64,000 bases of DNA from Poriferisodalis sp026713105 (lineage in GTDB: Bacteria > Actinomycetota > Acidimicrobiia > Acidimicrobiales > Poriferisodalaceae), in NCBI GenBank assembly GCA_965115995.1, contig OZ220472.1:2356001-2420000 (forward strand), in the 5' to 3' direction. Shown piece by piece: positions 45,884-55,145 of this stretch. Positions within the stretch are counted from its first letter, which is position 1; the number at the start of each line of letters is the position of its first letter. Under the pieces are notes generated by a model. The model was not told where the DNA came from and ran no database searches. It saw nothing but the letters and a program-made list of their open reading frames with translations. The position numbers and the translations under genes are program-made.

Positions 45884-47284
45884 TCAGCGGTGCTCGCCCA
45901 AGCTGAAGCTGCGGTCGCTGTCCAAGGAGACTTCGCCGGCCTCCAGATCGGCGACGCCGGGCAGTCCCGCGCCGAGCGCAATCTCGAGATTCGCTGCCTC
46001 GCGCAGGCGGCCTGCTACGAGGTCATCGACTTGGTAGCCCGTCGACGTGCGCGCCGTTGCCACCATCGTGATGGAACCTGCGTCTTCAAGGTTTCGGGCA
46101 CCGCCGAAGAATCTCAGCGTCGAGCTGATGGCCGCACCCACGGCGTCGGTCGGCTGGTGCCGCCCGTTCCCGCCAGCGGCATACGCACGCGCCAGCCGTG
46201 TCAAGCCGTCGAAGAGGATGACGACATCGTCTCCGGCCTCCGCCATGCGCTTGGTGCGTTCCAGCGTGAGCTCGGCCACGGCAAGGTGTTCCTCAGGCGG
46301 CCGATCGAATGTCGAGGCCAGTACCTCGCCCGAGGTCTCGAGTCGGCGAGTCATTTCGGTGACGTCCTCGGGCCGCTCAGAGATGAGCAGAACGATCAGG
46401 TGTATGTCTGGGTGCTGTTCGCCGATGGCAGCGGCCATGGACAACAGCAGCGGCGACGCCGAATGCGTCCCGCTCGCGGTGAGCAGGCCGCGGGAGCCCA
46501 ATCCGATCGGAGCGAGATCGTCGACGGCGGCGAGATTGCCCGCGCCCTGCTCACTGGCCAGCGGCAGGGCGTCGGTGGGCAGCACGGGAGTGAGGTCGTC
46601 GAAGAGCGGACGGTCTGGCTGATCAGGCGGCTGCTCGCCGTTGAGCGTGTCGAGACGCAGCAGTGCAGGGTTCCGCTCGCTGCGGGCTGCCGGACGGCTG
46701 ACGCCGGTGATCCGGTCGCCCCGGCGCAGGTCGTACTGGCGCACCTGACGGGCTGCGACATAGACGTCGTCTGCCGAAGGCAAGGGGCCATTCGTGCGGA
46801 GGAAACCGTAGCCCTCGTCGCGCAGATCGAGCAGGCCGTCGCAATGGACGGTCTCGCCGACGATCTGCGCGTCGTCGCGTGCGCGGCCACGGCGACGGCT
46901 GCGACGGTTGCCTTCCTCGGCCACCGGCACATCCGAGCCCGAAGTTTCCGAGCGGGAAGCGCCCGGCTGCTCTCGCGCTGCGGAATCGTCGTCGGCTGTA
47001 GCGCTCCGGTCGCGTGTCGTGACCGGCGACTCGGCTGTGGCATCCGCTCCGGCTGCGGGACCGGAGTCGGCCGGTGGCGACGGCGTGCGGGTGCGCTTGG
47101 TGACCGCTGGGGTTTCCGAAGGGGTCTGCGACGCCGTCTCGGCGGCCGCGGGGGCCAAGATGGCGCTGATGATGGTGTTCTTGCGCGCCCGGGGTGCTAC
47201 CTCGACGCCCAGCGCCGTGGCGATCTGCAGCAGCTCATCTCGCTCCTTGGACTCGAGCAATGCACGATCCGGCATGTCCGACAT
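45884..47284 (-). CDS. rho: Rho-like transcription termination factor lacking the Walker A P-loop
   Basis: A 466-residue protein. Residues 1-45 are the Rho N-domain, 45-140 are a charged Pro/Ala/Ser-rich actinobacterial insertion, and 140-220 are the OB-fold RNA-binding domain (GLLDLRDEGYGFLRTNG, DVYVAARQVRQYDLRRGD). The ATPase domain is recognisable from about 225: SERPEDVTEM, ASTFDRPPEEH, AELTLERTKR, ILFDGLTRLARAY and FFGGARNLEDAGSIT. Where Rho has PPKAGKT, this protein reads SGTHSASP (271-278), with no Lys or Thr. The C-terminal block that contains the Arg finger and R-loop is also shortened and divergent. It sits at the canonical rho position before rpmE. ATP-driven helicase activity is therefore doubtful; an RNA-binding or regulatory role is possible. 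Confidence 0.85.
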   Translation of the reverse strand: MSDMPDRALLESKERDELLQIATALGVEVAPRARKNTIISAILAPAAAETASQTPSETPAVTKRTRTPSPPADSGPAAGADATAESPVTTRDRSATADDDSAAREQPGASRSETSGSDVPVAEEGNRRSRRRGRARDDAQIVGETVHCDGLLDLRDEGYGFLRTNGPLPSADDVYVAARQVRQYDLRRGDRITGVSRPAARSERNPALLRLDTLNGEQPPDQPDRPLFDDLTPVLPTDALPLASEQGAGNLAAVDDLAPIGLGSRGLLTASGTHSASPLLLSMAAAIGEQHPDIHLIVLLISERPEDVTEMTRRLETSGEVLASTFDRPPEEHLAVAELTLERTKRMAEAGDDVVILFDGLTRLARAYAAGGNGRHQPTDAVGAAISSTLRFFGGARNLEDAGSITMVATARTSTGYQVDDLVAGRLREAANLEIALGAGLPGVADLEAGEVSLDSDRSFSLGEHR

Positions 47285-47519
47285 GGCTACCTCTGAAGCT
47301 CCGGCGTGGCCTCGCGACGCCGCCCGGGACGCGATGCAAGTCTGCGGTTCCTGTGACGGGCCTCAGCGCCCGACCCAGCGATCCGGTCCCGTGACGCCCG
47401 AGCGAGCCCTGCACTGGGGAACCGTCGATCAGCGCCGACGCTACCGCCGCCCATCCCGGACCGCTACCGGCTCTGCGATGAGCGATCCGCAAGACAGCGA
47501 CCTGGCAACGCCGGACGGT

Positions 47520-48920
47520 TCAACGGGTGCAGCGGGTGTCGACGAGGTCGCGGAGGGTGGCGAGATCGTTGGGCAGCGCGGTGAGGTATTCAGGGCGGTC
47601 TGCGAGTGCTGCGAGCGCTGGCGGCAGCTCGGGTTGGCGGCCGGTGGCTTCGAGCACGGCGTCGCCGAACTTCGCGGGATGGGCAGTTGACATCACGGCC
47701 ATGGGAGTGCTCCGGCTGCCGCTGGGGGCAACGCCGCGAGCAACCGTGAGGGCGACCGCAGTATGAGGGTCGATGAGCCGGTCGTCGGATTCGTTCACTG
47801 CGGCGACGGTGGCAGCTACCTCGGCCTCGCTGGCAGCGCCGGCATCAAAGTCGGCGCGCAGGCCAGCTTGGACATCGGGAGCCAGTGTCAGGGACTTCTC
47901 GGTCCGGAATTGGGCCATGTCGGCGGCGAGCGCGGCACCCCGACGACCGCCCAATTCGAAGAGCAGGCGCTCGAAATTGCTCGACACCTGGATGTCCATG
48001 GCGGGGCTGGTTGAAGGTCGCACCTCGCTGATGGACATCTCGCCGCTGCGGTGGGTGCGGGTCAGAATGTCGTTGTGGTTGGTGGCGACCACCAGCCGCT
48101 CGATCGGCACACCCATGCGGCGAGCGACGTCGCCGGCGAGCACATTGCCGAAGTTGCCGGTGGGGACGCAGAACGACACGGCCCGATCGGGCGCCCCCAG
48201 CTTCGCTGCTGTGGTTGCGTAGTACACGGTCTGCGCAGCAACCCTGGCCCAGTTGATGCTGTTCACCGCGCCCAGCCGCATCCGCTCACGGAACGGCCGG
48301 TCGGCGAACAGCGCCTTCACCAAGTCCTGGCAGTCATCGAACGTGCCGTCGATGGCCACGTTATGGATATTCGTACTGTCCACCGTGGTCATCTGGCGTC
48401 GCTGGATCTCGGTGACCCTGCCGGCCGGGTGCAGCATGACCAACTCAATGCCCGCCCGGTCCCGACATGCTTCGATGGCGGCCGACCCGGTGTCTCCCGA
48501 GGTGGCTCCTACGACTGTCATGAAGCTGCCGCGTCGGGCCAGCTCGTGCTCGAAGAGCCTGCCCAGCAGCTGCAGGGCGACGTCCTTGAACGACAGCGTC
48601 GGTCCCCAGAACAGCTCCACGAGGTGCTCGCCAGATTCCAGCCGGCTGGTCGGCACCACGTCTGCATGGTCGAACGTGGCGTAGGCGTCCTCGGTCAGTG
48701 CGGCCAGGTCGTCGTTGCTCAGCGATGGCGCCACAAACGGGGCGAGAACCCGTGTGGCCACCTCGTGATACTCGAGGCCAGTGAAGTCGGCCATGTCGCT
48801 TGCGCTGATCGTCGGCAGCCCGTCGGGCACATAGAGCCCGCCGTCGGAGGCAAGTCCCTCCAGCAGCACATCGCCAAATTCCAGTATCGGGGCATCGCCC
48901 CGGGTGCTCACGTAGCGCAT
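47520..48920 (-). CDS. thrC: threonine synthase
   Basis: PLP enzyme converting O-phosphohomoserine to threonine. The 466-residue long form starts MRYVSTRGDAPILEFGDVL and has the PLP-Lys motif GPTLSFKDVALQ, GATSGDTGSAAIEA, and FCVPTGNFGNVLAG. It lies 24 nt after hom. The gap of 235 nt to the rho-like gene, where thrB is often found, holds no supported gene. Confidence 0.95.
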   Translation of the reverse strand: MRYVSTRGDAPILEFGDVLLEGLASDGGLYVPDGLPTISASDMADFTGLEYHEVATRVLAPFVAPSLSNDDLAALTEDAYATFDHADVVPTSRLESGEHLVELFWGPTLSFKDVALQLLGRLFEHELARRGSFMTVVGATSGDTGSAAIEACRDRAGIELVMLHPAGRVTEIQRRQMTTVDSTNIHNVAIDGTFDDCQDLVKALFADRPFRERMRLGAVNSINWARVAAQTVYYATTAAKLGAPDRAVSFCVPTGNFGNVLAGDVARRMGVPIERLVVATNHNDILTRTHRSGEMSISEVRPSTSPAMDIQVSSNFERLLFELGGRRGAALAADMAQFRTEKSLTLAPDVQAGLRADFDAGAASEAEVAATVAAVNESDDRLIDPHTAVALTVARGVAPSGSRSTPMAVMSTAHPAKFGDAVLEATGRQPELPPALAALADRPEYLTALPNDLATLRDLVDTRCTR

Positions 48921-48944
48921 GGCGCCCTCGGCCGATCCCGGCCG

Positions 48945-50288
48945 CTACTCGCCGATCACACGGATCGCGTTGCCGATGCGCCGCACGGCGTCGAGCTCCC
49001 GCACGTCGCGCAGCGTGGACGCCACATCGGCCTCACGGGCACGGTGCGTGATGAACTCCAGATGAGCGATGTCGTCGGCCGCCCCGGCCCGGGTGGTCTG
49101 CTCGACTGAGCGGATCGACACCCCGTGCTCGCCGAAGACGCCCGCCACTGCAGCCAGCACTCCCGGCTTGTCAGTGACGTCGAACTGCAGGTGGTACGCG
49201 GTGTACGTCTCATCGATGGGCCGCAGGCGCGCCGCGCTCAGCGGGCCGAAGCCGTCGCAGACTCCCCGGCGCAGATTCTGCGACACGGTGATGAGATCGC
49301 CCAGCATGGCGCTGGCGGTCGGGAAGCCGCCTGCTCCCCTCCCGTACAGCATCAGGTCGTCAACGGCCTCTCCCTCGAGGAACACCGCATTGAAGGCGTC
49401 GCGTACCGAGGCCAGCGGGTGGCCGACCGGCACCATCGCCGGGTGCACCCGTACGGCAATCTCGCCGTTCTGGCGTTCGGCCACAGCAAGCAGCTTGATC
49501 ACGTGGTCCATCCGGGCAGCCGCCGCGATGTCGCTCGTGCCGATGCTGCTGATGCCTTCCTGGTGGACGTCGCCAGCCACGACCTTGGCCCCGAACGCGG
49601 TCATCGCCAGGATTGCCGCCTTGGCGCCCGCGTCGAAGCCCTCCACATCGGCGGTCGGATCGGCCTCGGCATAGCCCAGGCGCTGCGCCTCGCCGAGAAC
49701 GTCGGCGTAATCGGCCCCGTCCTCGGTCATGCGGGTGAGGATGTAGTTCGTCGTTCCGTTCACGATGCCCATCACACGCGTGATGCGCTCGCCGATGAGC
49801 GAGTTGCGCAGCACGCCGATGAGGGGGATCCCGCCTGCAACGGCCGCCTCGAACGCCAAGTCCACGCCGTTGGTGCTCGCCACGGCGCACAGCTCCTCGC
49901 CGACGTTGGCGATGAGCTCCTTGTTGGCGGTCACCACGGGCTTGCCGGCCCCGAGCGCTGCGGCGACGAGGTGGCGGGCCGGCTCGATGCCGCCCATCGC
50001 CTCCACGACGACGTCCACATCGTCGGCTATCACCAGTGAATCGCTGTCGCGGGTCAGTACGCCCGACGGCAGTTCCACCGTTCGCTCAGCACTGAGATTG
50101 CGGACCGCCACCCGGGTGACTTCGAAGTCCAACCCGGTTCGGCTTGCCAGATGCGTTGCGTCGCGCCGCAGGATCGCAACGAGCGCGGCGCCTACGTTTC
50201 CACAGCCCAGGATGCCGACGCGCAGCGGGCGCGGCTCGCCCGCATGAGCGGCAGAGGCGGGCGCGGGCTCAGCAGCAGCATCGGGCAC
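48945..50288 (-). CDS. hom: homoserine dehydrogenase
   Basis: Reduces aspartate semialdehyde to homoserine. The 447-residue protein has the NAD(P) motif VGILGCGNVGAALV, EAMGGIEPARHL, VVTANKELIA, GIVNGTTNYILT, and a C-terminal ACT domain (FDVTDKPGVLAAVAGVFGEH) for threonine feedback. Start GTG 50288. It lies between lysA and thrC. Confidence 0.95.
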   Translation of the reverse strand: MPDAAAEPAPASAAHAGEPRPLRVGILGCGNVGAALVAILRRDATHLASRTGLDFEVTRVAVRNLSAERTVELPSGVLTRDSDSLVIADDVDVVVEAMGGIEPARHLVAAALGAGKPVVTANKELIANVGEELCAVASTNGVDLAFEAAVAGGIPLIGVLRNSLIGERITRVMGIVNGTTNYILTRMTEDGADYADVLGEAQRLGYAEADPTADVEGFDAGAKAAILAMTAFGAKVVAGDVHQEGISSIGTSDIAAAARMDHVIKLLAVAERQNGEIAVRVHPAMVPVGHPLASVRDAFNAVFLEGEAVDDLMLYGRGAGGFPTASAMLGDLITVSQNLRRGVCDGFGPLSAARLRPIDETYTAYHLQFDVTDKPGVLAAVAGVFGEHGVSIRSVEQTTRAGAADDIAHLEFITHRAREADVASTLRDVRELDAVRRIGNAIRVIGE

Positions 50289-50377
50289 GGCCGAAACGGT
50301 ACCGCCAGCGCACCCCTGCCCCAGCGCTGTTTCACCAGTCGCTCGGTCCGGCGCGAATGCCGCAGGGCTGCTGAGGA

Positions 50378-51769
50378 CTAGAGAACGTCGAGTACGAGCA
50401 TGTCGTCGACGGTCTCGCGGCGGATCACGAGGCGAGCATCGCCATCGGCGACGAACACGACAGCCGGGCGGCCAATGCGGTTGTAGGGGGCGCCCATCGA
50501 ATAGCCGTAGGCCCCCGTCACCGGCGTCGCCACCAAGTCGCCCGCTGCCAAACCCGTCGGCATGGGGGCAGAACGCACGATCACGTCGCCCGACTCACAG
50601 TGCTTGCCCACCAGCCGCACGCGCTCAGGTCGGGGCTCGGTGACCCGGCCAGGCATGAACGCCGTGTAGTCGCTGCCATAGAGCATCGGACGAGGGTTGT
50701 CGCCGTAGCCGCCGTCCACAGCCGCGTAGGTACGGACCCCCGGCACTTCCTTGACGGCTCCGACCGTGTAGAGCGTCACTGCGGCTGCGGCAGCGATCGC
50801 CCGCCCCGGCTCGGCGACGAGCCGCGCTATGAGGCCATGCCGTCGGCTGAGCCCAGCCCACCTGCGTGACAGCGCAGCTCCCCATTCGGCGATCGTGGGC
50901 GCCCTTTCGGATTCCACATACGCCACGCCAAGGCCGCCGCCGATCGACAACTCCTCCAGACGGCCGGCCGCGTTCGGCGAGCTGCCGAACAGCGGAGCCG
51001 CAAACTCGGCGACAACATCCAGCGCCTTGGCCAGGCTCTCCACGCGGAATACCTGACTGCCGATGTGACAGTGGATGCCCACCAACTCGACCGACGACAT
51101 CGCTGCCGCTCGCTCAGTGGCGGCTGCCGCGACGCCTTGGTCGATGCCGAAGCCGAACTTGGAGTCGGCCTGACCTGTCGAGATGTACTCGTGAGTCTCC
51201 GCGCGCACGCCCGGCGTAACCCGCAGCAGCACCCTCGGCACGATGCCGTCAGCACGGTGCAACTCGTCGAGACGGTCCAGTTCGTCGAAGGAATCGACCA
51301 CGATGCGCCCCACTCCGGCAGTCCGAGCAATCGCGAGCTCCGCCGTGGACTTGTTGTTGCCATGCAGCACGACGCGTTGCGCCACGTCGTCTGCCGCGCC
51401 GTCGTCTTCGAACGCCCGCAGCACCGTCTGCAACTCGCCACCGCTCGCTACATCGATGTCCATGCCCTCCGAGAGCGCCAGACGGGCCATGGCGGCGCAC
51501 AAGAAGGCCTTGGCGGCGTAGGCGGCTCCCCCGTCGAAGGCCCCGACGGCCTCCCGGCAGCGGGCGCGCAGATGCGCCTCGTCGTACACGAACAGGGGCG
51601 TGCCGAATTCTGCAGCCAGATCGACCAGGTCGCAGCCGCCGATTCGCAGGTGGCCGTGACCGGAAACCTCAGCGGTGTCGGGCAGCAGCCGGAACGGGAT
51701 CGGGCCGCTGGGATCGTCGATGGTCCCGGGTGAGTCAGCGGCCCCAGCGCTGTGGGGTTCAGCAGTCAT
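50378..51769 (-). CDS. lysA: diaminopimelate decarboxylase
   Basis: PLP enzyme for the last step of lysine synthesis. A fold-III decarboxylase of 463 residues: YAAKAFLCAA has the PLP Lys, GVRAETHEYISTGQADSKFG and ELSIGGGLGVAY bind substrate and phosphate, and GKHCESGD has the catalytic Cys. It lies directly after argS (21 nt) in the classic actinobacterial order. Confidence 0.96.
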   Translation of the reverse strand: MTAEPHSAGAADSPGTIDDPSGPIPFRLLPDTAEVSGHGHLRIGGCDLVDLAAEFGTPLFVYDEAHLRARCREAVGAFDGGAAYAAKAFLCAAMARLALSEGMDIDVASGGELQTVLRAFEDDGAADDVAQRVVLHGNNKSTAELAIARTAGVGRIVVDSFDELDRLDELHRADGIVPRVLLRVTPGVRAETHEYISTGQADSKFGFGIDQGVAAAATERAAAMSSVELVGIHCHIGSQVFRVESLAKALDVVAEFAAPLFGSSPNAAGRLEELSIGGGLGVAYVESERAPTIAEWGAALSRRWAGLSRRHGLIARLVAEPGRAIAAAAAVTLYTVGAVKEVPGVRTYAAVDGGYGDNPRPMLYGSDYTAFMPGRVTEPRPERVRLVGKHCESGDVIVRSAPMPTGLAAGDLVATPVTGAYGYSMGAPYNRIGRPAVVFVADGDARLVIRRETVDDMLVLDVL

Positions 51770-51790
51770 GGCCGGACCGTCGATTCCCGC

Positions 51791-53584
51791 TCACATTGCC
51801 TCGGGCGCGTCCACGCCGAGCAGGTCCAGGCCGATTGACAGACCGATGCGGGTGCCCTCAGTCAGGCACAGCCGTGCGTCTCGCACGTCGGGCGGGATGT
51901 CGCCTCGCAGGATCGGGCAGTCGTGGTAGAAGCCGTGAAAGGCGGCGGCCAGATCGCGCACCCATGTCGTCACCTTGTGCGGCGCGCGCTCGCGCAGCGC
52001 CAGCTCGACCACCGAGGGGAGCACTTCGAGCGCTCGCAGGACTGCCAGCTCGCGTTCTCCGACGAGGGGCCCCAGATCGGTGCCCCCGGGCGGCACCGGT
52101 ACGACCCCGTCGGCTTCGGCTCGCCGGGCCACCGAAGCAATGCGAGCGTGCGCGTACTGCACGTAGAAGACGGGGTTCTCTGAAGCCTGCGCTGACAGCA
52201 GGTCGATGTCGATGGTCTGACGTGTGTCGATCGATTGCAGCAGGAAGGCGAAGCGCGCCACATCCGGCCCGACGGCATCGATGAGCTCGCGCACCTCGAC
52301 CATCGTCCCGGTGCGCTTGGACAACTCGATGACCTGGCCATCGCGCATGAGGGTCACGTTCTGCCCAACGATGGCCTCATAGGACTCAGCGGAGTGTCCC
52401 AGCATCTGCATCGCCGCCGCCATGCGCGGCACGTAGCCGTGGTGATCGGCACCCAACACGTCGATGACGAGGTCCATGTGTTGGCCACCGCGGCTGAACT
52501 TGGCGTGGTGGTACGCGATGTCGGGCACAAAGTAAGTGGGCTCGCCGTCGCTGCGATAGAGCACACGGTCTTTGTCGTCGCCGAACTCAGTGGTGCGCAG
52601 CCATTGAGCGCCGTCGCGTTCGTACAACCAGCCGTCCTCACGCAGGCGCTCGACAGCGCGCCCCATGGCGCCGTCTGCGACGAGCGCAGTTTCGCTCTGC
52701 CAATGGTCGAAGCCGACATTCATCGCGTCCAGCGACTCGCGGACGTCGAGCAATGCCCGCTCGCGTCCCCACGATGACGCGTAAGCCAGGCCTCCGCGGG
52801 ACATCAACTCCAACAACAGATCCGTGCCTGCATCGGGAGATCCGACAATGTTCGATCCGGTTTCTTGCAGAGCCCTCGTCGTCGCCTGGCGCTGCTCATC
52901 CGACCTCCGGCCGCTGTGGGGTCCTCCCTCTGATACCCAGGCCTGCCATGCCGGCTCATCGAGCAGGGCGACGGCCAGTTCGGCTGCCCACTCACCCACG
53001 TACTGGCCGTGATAGCCGTTCTCAGGCACCGCATCGCCGGTCAGCCGAGCTGCGAGCGAACGTCCGAACAGCTCCATCTGGGTGCCTCGGTCGTTGACGT
53101 AATACTCGGTGAACGTGCGGTAGCCGCAGCGGCGGAACAGGCGGGCCAGGCTGTCGCCGTATGCGCCCCATCGGCCGCCGCCAGCATGCAGCGGGCCGGT
53201 CGGGTTGGCCGACACGAATTCCAAATTCACGACGCGACCGTTGCCGAGGCCGAGGCGGGCGTAACCCTCGGCGCCGTGGCGCAACACCTCGCCGAGCACC
53301 TCGTGCAGCCACGACGGCGCCAAGTGGAAGTTTATGAATCCCGGTCCGGCCACTTCGGTCCGCAGTAGGTGCGGGAGACCCGCAGCGTCGAGCTCCGCAG
53401 CGAGCCGCTGGGCGAGATCACGCGGTGCCATTCGGACGGACTTGGCGTTCACCAGGGCTGCGTTCGAGGACCAGTCGCCGTGGTCAGCGCGCGCCGGGCG
53501 TTCCAGGTGCAGGCGCGACGGGTCCGCGTCGATCCCGAGCGCTGCGAGCGCTCCGGCGATCGCGCCTGCGAGCGCGCGCTCCAT
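51791..53584 (-). CDS. argS: arginyl-tRNA synthetase
   Basis: Class I synthetase, 597 residues from ATG 53584 (GTG 53587 also in frame). The HIGH-type motif is NPTGPLHAGGGRWGAYGD (HAGG, as in actinobacterial ArgRS), and the KMSKS region is ELSKRTGTMV. It has the DALR anticodon-binding domain at the C-terminus and the N-terminal Add1 domain (NFHLAPSWLHEV). It heads the long colinear array of minus-strand genes. tRNA-Arg(CCG) lies about 1 kb away on the other side of the fetB-like gene. Confidence 0.96.
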   Translation of the reverse strand: MERALAGAIAGALAALGIDADPSRLHLERPARADHGDWSSNAALVNAKSVRMAPRDLAQRLAAELDAAGLPHLLRTEVAGPGFINFHLAPSWLHEVLGEVLRHGAEGYARLGLGNGRVVNLEFVSANPTGPLHAGGGRWGAYGDSLARLFRRCGYRTFTEYYVNDRGTQMELFGRSLAARLTGDAVPENGYHGQYVGEWAAELAVALLDEPAWQAWVSEGGPHSGRRSDEQRQATTRALQETGSNIVGSPDAGTDLLLELMSRGGLAYASSWGRERALLDVRESLDAMNVGFDHWQSETALVADGAMGRAVERLREDGWLYERDGAQWLRTTEFGDDKDRVLYRSDGEPTYFVPDIAYHHAKFSRGGQHMDLVIDVLGADHHGYVPRMAAAMQMLGHSAESYEAIVGQNVTLMRDGQVIELSKRTGTMVEVRELIDAVGPDVARFAFLLQSIDTRQTIDIDLLSAQASENPVFYVQYAHARIASVARRAEADGVVPVPPGGTDLGPLVGERELAVLRALEVLPSVVELALRERAPHKVTTWVRDLAAAFHGFYHDCPILRGDIPPDVRDARLCLTEGTRIGLSIGLDLLGVDAPEAM

Positions 53585-53620
53585 CACCGCCCCGAACCTA
53601 CCCCTGCGGGACCCTGAATC

Positions 53621-53637
53621 GAAGTGACATTCACTTC
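53621..53637. promoter_or_regulatory. 17-bp perfect palindrome between argS and the fetB-like gene
   Basis: GAAGTGACATTCACTTC (7-bp arms around CAT) lies in the 86-bp divergent gap, 34 nt before the fetB-like start and 37 nt before argS. It has the form of a dimeric repressor site. The regulator is not known. Confidence 0.45.
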
Positions 53638-53670
53638 ATGCCACCGGCGGCAACGTGACAGTCTCAGGGA

Positions 53671-54558
53671 GTGGATCTTGACCTCTCGTGGGTCAACGTC
53701 GCCGCCAGCCTGACTTTGGTGGCCGCTGTCATTGTGCTGTCCGCCTGGCTTCGCCTGGGCATCGCACGAGGCGTGGCGGTGGCCGCAACGCGAGCGGCTG
53801 TCCAACTCGCCGCAGTGGGCGCGGTGCTCATCGTGGTACTGCGGCCCGAGGCGGAGCTCGTGTGGTCGTGGCTGTGGGTGGCCGCGATGGTGGTGCTGGC
53901 GACGGGCGTGGTGCGGCGGCGCACGCAGCGGCTCGCGCCGTTCCAGCCGTCGATCGGCTTGATCGTGCCGGCCGTGGTCGTGCCTCTGAGCGTCTGCCTG
54001 GCGGTGACCTTCGGGCTGGGTGTTTTCGATCTGACGCCGACGGCGTTAGTGCCCATCGCGGGAATCCTGCTCGGCAATTCCCTGCCGACCACCGTCGCAG
54101 CAGCCGCACGCATCGAGGAATTGCTGGCCGACGAACGCGGACAGATCGACGCAATGCTTGCCTTGGGCTTCCACAGCAGCGCTGCCATTCGCCCCCAAGT
54201 TCGCAAGGCGATCCGATCAGCGCTCGTGCCGCAGGTGGAGCGCACGAGCGTGGTCGGGCTGGTGGCCCTGCCGGGCGCCATGACCGGCATGATCCTCGCC
54301 GGGGCCGACCCGCTCGACGCGGTCGCCGCGCAGATGATCGTGATGTTCCTGATCCTGGGTGGGGTCGGATTCACCGTGACAGTCGTCGTGCTCGGCACTG
54401 CACGGCGCGTCATGACCCCCGATGGCCGAGTCGCGCGGCCGCTCCATGCACCGCCGCCAGAGGTCGCCCGCAGCGGCCCGCGCCTGAGGCGCTACGGCAT
54501 GCTGAAACGGTGGCGGCAGGCCGTCGCCGCCAGAGCGGCACGCGATGGCGGTCGGTAG
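53671..54558 (+). CDS. FetB-like (UPF0014) ABC permease
   Basis: A 295-residue membrane protein with about seven helices. The family signature VPIAGILLGNSLPTTVAAA and the LALGFHSSAAIRPQVRKAIRSALVP coupling loop are clear. The following LVALPGAMTGMILAGADPL is also typical of UPF0014/FetB. E. coli FetAB exports iron. The ATPase partner (FetA) is not next to it. Start GTG 53671 has CAGGGAG upstream. Confidence 0.85.
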   Translation: MDLDLSWVNVAASLTLVAAVIVLSAWLRLGIARGVAVAATRAAVQLAAVGAVLIVVLRPEAELVWSWLWVAAMVVLATGVVRRRTQRLAPFQPSIGLIVPAVVVPLSVCLAVTFGLGVFDLTPTALVPIAGILLGNSLPTTVAAAARIEELLADERGQIDAMLALGFHSSAAIRPQVRKAIRSALVPQVERTSVVGLVALPGAMTGMILAGADPLDAVAAQMIVMFLILGGVGFTVTVVVLGTARRVMTPDGRVARPLHAPPPEVARSGPRLRRYGMLKRWRQAVAARAARDGGR

Positions 54559-54604
54559 CTTGACCGGTCATCCAGTCCGGTTATCGATGTCAGCCGGGCC
54601 TTCA

Positions 54605-54676
54605 GCCCTCGTAGCTCAGGGGATAGAGCAGTGGCCTCCGGAGCCATGTGCGCAGGTTCGAATCCTGCCGAGGGCG
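54605..54676 (+). tRNA. tRNA-Arg (CCG)
   Basis: A cloverleaf can be folded: acceptor GCCCTCG/CGAGGGC, D arm GCTC/GAGC, anticodon stem GTGGC/GCCAT with loop CTCCGGA (anticodon CCG), and T arm GCAGG-TTCGAAT-CCTGC. CCA is not encoded. It decodes CGG, a codon likely to be frequent in this GC-rich genome. Confidence 0.95.
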
Positions 54677-54712
54677 CTGCGCCGGCACCATGCCGGCCGA
54701 GGGCGCTGCGCC
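54667..54712 (+). repeat. duplicated tRNA 3' end (17-bp direct repeat)
   Basis: GCCGAGGGCGCTGCGCC occurs at 54667-54683, covering the 3' end of tRNA-Arg and the following bases, and again at 54696-54712. A partial copy of a tRNA 3' end downstream of the gene is the usual scar of site-specific integration, though no integrase is nearby. Confidence 0.6.
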
Positions 54713-54728
54713 AGAACGCTTCGCCGGC

Positions 54729-55145
54729 TCAGTCGACGGCGGACCAGCCAGTCAACTCTGTGCGCTGGATGACGATGGCGGCGCCGACCGGAGGCTCGGC
54801 GGCGTACTGCGGGTAGCGATCGCACAGCAGCTTGATCGCATCCCGGTGCTGCGCGCCTTCGGTGTGCACTGCTGCACGCCCCCGCAGCCGGACCCACCAC
54901 AGGCGCTCCCAGTCCGAGTCGTCGTAATGCTCAATGAGCATCGTGACCTCTGGGAAGCGTCGAACGTTGTCGAGCCGCTTGAGGTCCATGGTCGTCTTGG
55001 GCTTGTGGTCGACAGCGGTCACCACGACGTCGTCTTCGAACGCATACGTGCAGGGCACGAGATCCACGCGGCCGTCGGCGCGGATCGTCGCGAGGGTCGC
55101 CACCCGTCCCTCGGACAGCAGGTCCAGCAGTTCGGCCTCAGTCAC
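54729..55145 (-). CDS. F420-dependent PPOX-class oxidoreductase (TIGR03668-like)
   Basis: A 138-residue split beta-barrel flavin/F420 protein: VTEAELLDLLSEGRVATLATIRADGR, LVPCTYAF, TAVDHKPKTTMDLKRLDNV and WWVRLRGRAAVHTEG. The length and the KPKTT-LKRL motif fit the actinobacterial family that uses deazaflavin F420. GTG 55145 is chosen because it avoids overlap with the divergent gene at 55264 and matches the family length. The substrate is unknown. Confidence 0.82.
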   Translation of the reverse strand: MTEAELLDLLSEGRVATLATIRADGRVDLVPCTYAFEDDVVVTAVDHKPKTTMDLKRLDNVRRFPEVTMLIEHYDDSDWERLWWVRLRGRAAVHTEGAQHRDAIKLLCDRYPQYAAEPPVGAAIVIQRTELTGWSAVD

